Source: Bryum argenteum (taxonomy: Eukaryota > Streptophyta > Bryopsida > Bryales > Bryaceae). Taken from it: DNA of 64,000 bases. Both the position numbers and the translations under genes were made by a program. The notes under the pieces were generated by a model. That model was given only the letters and a program-made list of their open reading frames with translations. It ran no database searches and was not told the DNA's origin. The DNA is taken from positions 186,001-250,000 of the forward strand of contig CM073323.1 in the NCBI GenBank assembly GCA_037043015.1, in the 5' to 3' direction. Shown here in pieces: positions 57,324-64,000 of this stretch (its first letter is position 1; each line of letters begins with the position of its first letter).

Positions 57324-57799
57324 GGTTGTGTCAAACCTCATTTTTTCGTTTTTGCCCAAGTAAGTCCGGATAGCGGTTAGTAATAGCTAATAAGGAGAAA
57401 TAAACGTCCATATCCAGGCCTACCCGGGTAATGTCCGGGTAAGCTTGGCTCGGCCAGGAACATGCCCACCCAGGAGCATCCTTAGGCTTAGTGGACGGGG
57501 TAGGGTAGTACTACCTTCTTGAATTTTCTTTTGCTTTGTATCTCCTGTTCGCGAGCCAGGGTCCTGCCTAGTCGTATCCCGTCGACAGCTGCGGACCCGG
57601 ATAACGCGTAGTGGCTCTTCGCGGGTTGACGCCTACCCGGGAAAAGGTTGCCCCAACCGGGTATACCCCAACCTGGTAGGGTCAGCCGGGAATGGCTCGA
57701 CCGGTTGAGGACCGGTCGGGTCTCGAAGACCGGGGAGGCAGCGGCCGGGTCGGATCCACGAACGGGTCGCGCGGGGAAAACCCTGGCGGCGGCGCCGAC

Positions 57800-58021
57800 A
57801 GTCCCGGGCTGACAAAAGCCCGTGATTAATGCTGCGCCGCCATCCACCTCCCCACTCCGTTGTCTTTAGCGGCCCAATTTTGGCCGTTGCCCTCCCTTTT
57901 TGCTCCTCCTCGTTTTTCATGCTCCTCGCAGACGCTTCTGCTCCCGCGATTCGTGCACGCACGCTCCTACTCCACGCCGCCGTCTTGTACGCCATAGCCC
58001 GGGGAAGGAGAGTACGGAACC
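57800..58021 (+). repeat. Family C 5' region, inverted copy at 63757-64000
   Basis: Sequence before the family C start: CCCGGGCTGACA(AA)AGCCCGTGATTAA, then a G/C- and pyrimidine-rich leader up to GGAGAGTACGGAACCATGG. The same order stands in inverted orientation at 63757-64000 upstream of copy 2. The CGGGCT/AGCCCG arms form a small hairpin. Confidence 0.7.
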
Positions 58022-61000
58022 ATGGCCGGAGAGCGAGCTTCGCGAACCCGGAGTAAGATCATCCAGGCTGGCATTCCGATGGCGGAGGATGCCCGAGCAC
58101 AACTGGTGCAAGATCTCACGCGGATGGGGTGCGCGGGGTTGTATTGGGTGCCCTGGAACGTGGAGGACGCGGAGATCATTGAGGAGGCCGCATCCGGACA
58201 GGATCCACCGACCTTTGCAGACAATCCTGTCCGAGCCAAGCCGCACTTCTGGCAGGAGGCTTGCTGGAGAGCGACCTATGGTTTCCCGGACTCCCCCACC
58301 GGATACATTCAGGTGAGGAACGACCCCTCCCTGATTGGGAAGTTCCATAATCCGGCACACGAGCACGATGGATTCCGGGTGGAGGACTGTGTGAATGCAA
58401 GGGAGCGACGCCTTCTCCGGTTTCTAGTTCCGATCCTGAACCCGGAGAAGCCACAGACAGTGTCGAACCGGCTCCTGAAGGCGATCATGGAGTCCTACCT
58501 GGGCAGGAGACAGATTGGGTGGGGACATATCCTCGAGGAGGTGGTTACCCGCGCATCAAAGAAGACCACCAGTGCAAAGGGGTGCCCCCTGGCGCCATAC
58601 ATGTACCATTTGTACGCACAGTACGAATGTCTGCACCCCGGGGAGATCACGCACCTCCGAATGCTCATGGAGAAGCGGAGAGACATGTTTCCAGGAGAGG
58701 AGATTCCCGGAGACGGAGTCCCCGCTGCAGCCAAGTTCCTCCCCAGGGTGGCTAACCCCGGAGCCGGAGCACTTCCACCGCCTCCGCCCCCAGCCCCACC
58801 AGGACCACAGGGTCCAGGGGAGCAGAGACCTCGACGGACAGGGGCAGCACCTCAACCCGGAGAGGGTGAGGCACCAGGATCCAGCACCGGAGGAGTGGCC
58901 ACTCTCAGACCGAGAGAAGCAGCTCAGCTACCCCTCCCGGAGGGAGGCACTCCACCCAATCCGGCCCCCACTCACCGAATGGCAACCAGGAGTGTGGCTG
59001 CCACCGGGCCAAGCCATCCGGGTCCAATGGTATCCGGACCAGAGGAAGACTCTCCGGTCGCCATGGCGACCCCGCCGGCCCCCGTAGTTGTCTCGCCACC
59101 ACCCCTCAGGCCGGTGCAGGGAAATGACAGCGAGGGAGAGGAGGCTCCCGTCCTGCACCGAAGGAAGTCGGGAAGAGTCCTGAGGTTCGTGGAGAGCGAA
59201 TCTGCCTCCTTGCCCGGAGAACAGGGGATGGAAGCCTCGGCCCCGCCAGGAGAGACCGAGGCCGGGGGAGCTCAACAGCAAGGGGACCCTACCCCGGAAA
59301 TGCAGACCCCGACCCGGAGAGTGCCAGTGGGGGACGTACCTACTGAGGTCCTCCTCCTGGCGGATAGCCCAGTAGAAGGTCCCGGACAGCCTACAGCCAC
59401 GGGAGAGATAGAGTGGGAGACCCGCAATACGCGAAGAAGAGGAAGGCGGACCTCCCCGCCGAGAGCCCTCGCCCGCGAGTCCGGAGGAAGCTCACGAAGC
59501 TCAGGGCGGACACTTCGCCAACTCCGGCCGCTTCTCCTGTTACCCGGGCCGATCCCCTCGAACCGGTGGTCCGAGCAATCCCAGCAGTTCAGAGGACCTC
59601 ACCTCCCGGGGAGAGAGAGATCCGGACGAAGGGGAAGACGGTGCTGGAGGAGTCCTCTGAGTCAGAGGAAGGGGAGACCACCGCACCGCATTCGCCTGCC
59701 CACGCTACCCGGGTACAGACAGAGGCGGCACCCTCCCATGCTACCCGGGTGCCAGGATGGGACGACTTCACCCCGCGGAGACCGGAGTTCGATCCCAGCC
59801 TCCCTGTACCCCCAATACGGATAACAGAGGAGCACCCTCTGCAGCCAATTGCGCATGCCCTGCATGTATGCACGCAGGAGCACCTCCAGATGCACAAGGC
59901 CCTGCGCGGCATATCAGTGGCACTCCGAACCGGTCGAGTGGAGCGGTATCCCGACATGGTGAGGGATTTAGTCCGCGAGAACGCTGCAGCCTGGGCTAGT
60001 ATCAGTGAGGGTTCCCTCATCATCCTGCGCCAAGCCCGAGAAATCAAGCAGCTGGAGGAGGAGCTGACCAAGCAGCAGGGGTATGCTCGGCAGCATCTTT
60101 TCGGGCTCAGGAGGTTCCTGTATGCACCCGGAGAGGCACAGCTGAAGGCCCAGCTACTCGACACTCAATTCCAGGCCTCAGGATCGGATCTACCTACCCG
60201 GATGGCGGCGTACATGAAGGCTGCAGAAAGGATGGAAGGGGCTCTCTAGGAGATGAGAGACCTCATCGGGGAGATGGCCCGGACTTTCCCCGGGGAGGCA
60301 CCTCCCCTTGCAGTGGAGGAGGATACCCCCATCCAGGTCAACCCCGAAGTGATCGAGGATGCCAGGGCCGAGGAGGAAGAGCCTACCGACCTCGCGGCAA
60401 TGGAGGAGCCGATCCCGCCCGCAAATCTAAACCCGGAGAAGACCTCGAGGGAGACAGGAATTTCGCACCCCCTCAGCAAGGACGTATCGGAGAGCGCGGA
60501 GGCAAGCCGGAAGGGCGTACCCCTAGCCGAGGAAGAGGCTCCCCGGATAGCCGAGGAAGAGGCTCCCCGGATAGCAGAGGAGGAGGTTTCCCGGGCAGAG
60601 GTGAAGGTTTCCCGGATAGTGGAAGAGGACACCCGAGTAAGAAATTCCTCCCCCGTTCCACCGGTCCGGACTGTGGACCCCGAGGACAGGAGTCCTATTC
60701 CTGACCAAGAGGCCACAATCCAACCAGGACAGGAGGGGGAGGCCGATACCCGGCCAACCGGGCTGGTAACCGAGGAGCCGCAGGTGCCTCGCTGCCCGGG
60801 TTTAACTAACCCGGTGGAGCCCTCTGACGGCGAGGCCCTCCCAGGGAAGGTACTGATCTCGGATGTCGCCCCCCTCATCCCCGAGGACTTGGTTGATGTC
60901 CCGGAGATCGGAGAGGCACACCTGGACACCTCAGCCCCGATGCCTTCAGGGGATACTGAGATCCTCGGGAGCGGAGGGACCACCCCAATACTCCAGGATA

Positions 61001-61089
61001 CAGCGAACGAGGAAGAGGAGGTCACCTCCCAACCCGGGTTGGGAGCGCAGGAGATCGAGACTGCCGAGACTGCCGGAGCTGCGAGGTAG
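58022..61089 (+). pseudogene. Family C copy 1: ORF2-like domain, Pro-rich linker, helical region
   Basis: ATG 58022 in good context (ACCATGGCC). Residues 1-220 form a conserved globular region (GCAGLYWVPWNVEDAEI, FWQEACWRATYGFPDS, RQIGWGHILEEVV...GCPLAPYMYHLYAQY). Next comes a Pro-rich linker (about 245-300), a basic HRRKSGRVLRF, then after a one-base loss near 59413 (GAGTGGGAGA, where copy 2 implies GGGG) the helical block LQPIAHALHVCTQEHL...GLRRFLYAPGEA. A TAG at 60247-60249 replaces the Gln codon of copy 2, and the frame runs on through acidic repeats (EEEAPRIAEEEAPRIAEEE) to a stop at 61087-61089. The globular region resembles the gypsy ORF2 at 24084-26153 in pattern. Function unknown; probably a transposon structural protein. 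Two lesions. Confidence 0.65.
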
Positions 61090-61967
61090 GGCGAGCGCCG
61101 GATGGGTTACTGACGGAGGCATCTGGTCGAGGATTAGGTTAGATTTCGGTGCCTTTATGGCAGTAGGAGAATGACGGCGTTAGACTGGCAAAGGCCGGAT
61201 TTAGAAGATTCCCTGGCGCAGAATTTTGTCCTTCTTTGAAGTGCCAGGGAGGATCTGTTACTTAGCCGAGGGAAGGATACCCCCTCGGGGTCTTTTTTTT
61301 GCCTTTTGCAGTACCCTAATGCAGTTGCAAGTACGCCCTTTTCTCCATCCTCATTGTGGGTGCGTGTGTGTGTGTGGGGGTGAGTTTGTGCAAACTTCCC
61401 TCTTTCCTGTCTTGTATGCTGTGCTGGGAGTATCGCGAAGTCCAGAAGGCCCTTGCTGTCCGGGCAAGAGATAACGGTTCCGTCTTTGAACGGAGAGTAG
61501 AAAGGAGGGTAGAGAAGCTGGTAGGAGAGGAGTGCGGCCAACAAACGGCACCTCTTACTTAGGGCACTGCCTAGTCTGTCCGTGCAGCTTCCAGGATTAC
61601 AGCGGCTAGGAGAGATTCTTGCCGCTTAACCGACTCCCGAGGCTGCACTCGGTTGAGTCCCCCTGGTTGCTGAAGTCCGGGTAGGCGGGTTGGTTTATAG
61701 GTAATCGCGGTGAACTCCGGGTCAGTCGCACCACCCCCAGTCCAGTAACCCGGGATCTCCTAACCCGGGTAGTAAGTTGTGATAACCGGACCATAGGAGA
61801 CCCGGATACCAACCTTTATGACATGCGTGTGGATTTAGAGTCCGGGCGTAGAGGGAGGTATAAGGGAAGTTCCTAACAGGGTAAGGAGAGAGAGAGTCTC
61901 GGTGACCTTTCCGGTCACGTTAATCAACGGGAGAAGTGGCCTAATCCCCCCACTTATCTAAGTCCGG
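61090..61967. other. 3' region of the nested element, no gene seen
   Basis: Non-coding. Contains a GT microsatellite (61361-61378) and CCGGGT/CCCGG words shared with the left arm of the element (57420-57700). It merges into the 280-bp terminal repeat at 61968-62248. Confidence 0.5.
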
Positions 61968-62253
61968 GAAAATCCCTCTGAGGTGAATACAGAGGCTAAA
62001 TTAAACCACAAAGACTAAACACCCTCTCCTCTCCTGTCAAGGCAGCTCTTCCAGGACAGGATATAGGGCACAGGGGGAATAGGATAGTACCCGGATAGCA
62101 CAAATCCGGGTTAGCCAACTGGTGGAAATTGTTGCGTTTGCACTTCACAGGATCTCCGTGGAACGAATACTCGGGTTCTTGTTTAGGAAACCTCTTTTAC
62201 CGTGAAAAAGGGTTATCCGGGCACGAATCGGAAAAGCACGTTACGACAGGTCG

Positions 62254-63756
62254 CGGCAGTGTCCTCCCTGGGCCTGGTAAGCTTCCTCCGAACCCGGGGT
62301 CGATGACTCTCGGAGGGGAGGTCCGCCCTCCTCTTCTTGGCGTACGTTGGGTCTCCCCACTCGATTTCTCCTGCAGTTGGCGGGGGCACGGGGTCACCTA
62401 CCGGACTGTCTGCGAGGAGAAGAAGTCCGGCAGGTATGCTCTCAGCCTGTACTTCCCGGGTCGGAGTAGGTGCTTCCGGGGTAGGATCTCCTCGAGGGGG
62501 TGCTCCTTCCGCCTCAGCCTCTCTTGGTTGCGCTACAATTGCTACCTCCTGCCTACCCGGGGGAGAGGAAGCCTCCGCCTCCACGAACCTTAGCACCCGC
62601 CCGGATTTTCTCCGGTGTAGGACTGGGGGTTCCTCTCCGTCACTGTCGTTCCCCTGCACCGGTCTGAGAGGTGGTGGAGAGGCGATCGCAGAGGTCGGAG
62701 GAGTTGCCATGGCTACTGGGGAGCTCTCCTCCAGGGCGGGTAGGATCGGGCTCTGGTGGCTCGATCCGGTTGCAGCTCCACTCCGGGTTGCCATCCGGTG
62801 GCTGGTGGCTGGCCGGGGTGTGGTGGCTCCCTCCGGGTGGGGTAGCGGAGCGGCCTCCCTCTGCCGGAGGATGGCTGCTCCTCCTGCACCAGGACCTGGC
62901 GCTCCCTCATCTCCTGGCCGGGTGCTTCGCTCTCCTCCTCCGCGGTCTCGCTCTCTCCTGGGCCCGGCGGTCCTGGTGGTGCAGGAGGTGGAGGTGGTGG
63001 GAGTGCCCCTGCTCCGGGGGCGGGCATCCTGGGGAGTAGCTTGGCCGCAGCAGGGACTCCCACCTCGGGAATCTGCTCCCCGGGAAACATGTCCTGCGTC
63101 TGCCTCCATGAGCATCCCGAGGAGGGGTGATCTCACCCGGATTGAGGCACTCGTAATGCGCGTCACAGGTGGTACACGTATGGTGCCAGGGGACAGCCCT
63201 TCACACTGGCGGCCTTCTTTGAGGCCCGGACGATCACCTCCTCGAGGATGTGCCCCCATCCTACGCGCTTCCGGCCCAGGTAGGACTCCATGATTGCCTT
63301 CAGGAGTCGGTTTGACACAAACTGTGGCTTCTCCGGGTTGAGGATCGGTGCCAGGAACCTCGTGACGACGCGCTCCCGAGCATTCGCGCAATCCTCCACT
63401 CGGTAGCCGTCGTGCTCGTGCGCAGGGTTGTGGAACATCCCACCGAGGGAGGGATCGTTCCTCACCTGAATGTATCCGGTGGAGGAGTCCGGAAAGCCGT
63501 ATGTCGCCCTCCAGCACGCCTCCTGCCAAAAGTGCGGCTTGGCCCGGACAGGGTTGTCGGCGAAAGTCGGTGGATCCTGTCCGGACACGGCCTCCTCGAT
63601 AATCCCTGCATCCTCCACATTCCAGGGCACCCAATACAACCCTACGCACCCCATCCGTGTCAAGTCCTGCACCAACTGCGCCCTGGCATCCACCGCTATT
63701 GGAATGCCAGCCTGGATAATCTTGCTCCTAATCCGCGAAGCTCTCTCCCCGGCCAT
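62254..63756 (-). pseudogene. Family C copy 2, 5' part, frameshifted
   Basis: ATG at 63756 opens the same globular domain as copy 1 (SKIIQAGIPIAVDARAQLVQ ... RVGWGHILEEVIVRASKK ... GCPLAPYVYHL) until a stop near 63163. The Pro-rich linker (63090-62900) and the RRKSGRVLRF segment (about 62600) continue in two other frames, so at least two indels have occurred. It ends at RPREDTAAT where the nested element begins (62248) and resumes at 57323. Confidence 0.7.
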
Positions 63757-64000
63757 GTCTCTGTACTCCTCCTCTCCGGGCTATGGTGTGCAGGAGGCCG
63801 CGTGTACAAGCTCGTGCGAGATTTGGGGGAGCAGCACAGTCGGCAATGGCGCACGAAAAACGAGGAAGAGAGAAAGGGGGGGAGGAAAATCAAAAAGAAA
63901 GGACAACGGCCTTCCCCGTGCCATTAATGACAAAAGAGAGTGGGGGAGGTGGCGGTACCTTTTGGCGGCGCGGCCTTAATCACGGGCTTGTCAGCCCGGG

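Larger units (their letters stand above)
57329..62248 (+). mobile_element. 4.9-kb element carrying family C copy 1, nested in copy 2
   Basis: Bounds are inferred from the interruption of copy 2: left end TGTCAAACC, right end ACGTTACGACA, with flanks GGTTG (57324-57328) and GGTCG (62249-62253), a 5-bp duplication with one mismatch. Copy 2 reads RPREDTAAT up to the right edge and resumes PATAPAVRAEPLEP after the left edge. The interior carries a full family C gene (58022-61089). TG...CA ends suggest an LTR-type element, but I see no matching direct LTRs and no RT, so the class is unclear; it may be non-autonomous. The last 280 bp recur inverted at 36090-36375. Confidence 0.6.

Noticed and set aside
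57329-57812. A 5' LTR of the nested family C element, ending ...GGGCTGACA
   Set aside because: TGTC...GACA bounds look LTR-like, but no matching direct repeat exists at the right end (61765-62248).

Overview
This looks like a repeat-rich nuclear window from a plant-lineage (streptophyte) eukaryote. The grounds are plant-type telomere-like CCCTAAA words, a Ty3/gypsy chromovirus with an initiator-Met-type primer site, a Tat/Athila-like gypsy element, a plant-style hAT transposase, and AT-rich spacers broken by very GC-rich blocks. I cannot name the species. A bryophyte, lycophyte, fern or charophyte alga would all fit. No bacterial operons, tRNA, rRNA or CRISPR arrays were seen. Indels in homopolymers are common, so some frameshifts may be assembly errors.

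Layout. 1-1350 (-): decayed RHS/Crinkler-like NTPase running off the left edge. 1360-3561: GC-rich CGGTCGG island, TATA box and an intact protein-kinase-like gene. 4769-6351 (-): a member of an unrecognised multicopy family (family A) behind a second island. 6771-12340: AT-rich repeats with no gene. 12340-19637 (+): a longer family A gene with a RING-H2 finger, split by a complete 3.56-kb chromovirus. 19913-22812 (-): a hypothetical ORF and an intact hAT transposase behind another island. 23637-32610 (-): a Tat-like gypsy element with a 1719-residue Gag-Pol and a second ORF. 34.1-36.4 kb: a small possible gene interrupted by a 1.65-kb insertion. 36.4-56.5 kb: GC-rich DNA sprinkled with CCCTAAA words, with two tandem family A genes (37.8-45.8 kb) and a giant zinc-finger/RecQ helicase gene (48.8-55.1 kb). 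56.5-64 kb: nested copies of another multicopy gene (family C).

The most interesting signal concerns insertions inside coding frames. A 1.29-kb element in the second tandem family A gene, a related 1.63-kb element in the RecQ gene and the chromovirus in the first long family A gene all start TG, end CA and have perfect 5-bp target duplications that begin and end with G (GTTGG, GGCGG, GGGGG). In each case the last G of the left duplication plus TG makes a GT donor, and CA plus the first G of the right duplication makes an AG acceptor. Removing GT...AG restores the host reading frame with exactly one extra codon. This is an introner-like arrangement, possibly built from solo LTRs, inferred from sequence alone.

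A second recurrent pattern is the coupling of GC-rich CGGTCGG islands with TATA boxes 155-235 bp upstream of start codons of otherwise unrelated genes. A third is a helicase resembling fungal telomere-linked RecQ helicases lying among degenerate plant telomere motifs.
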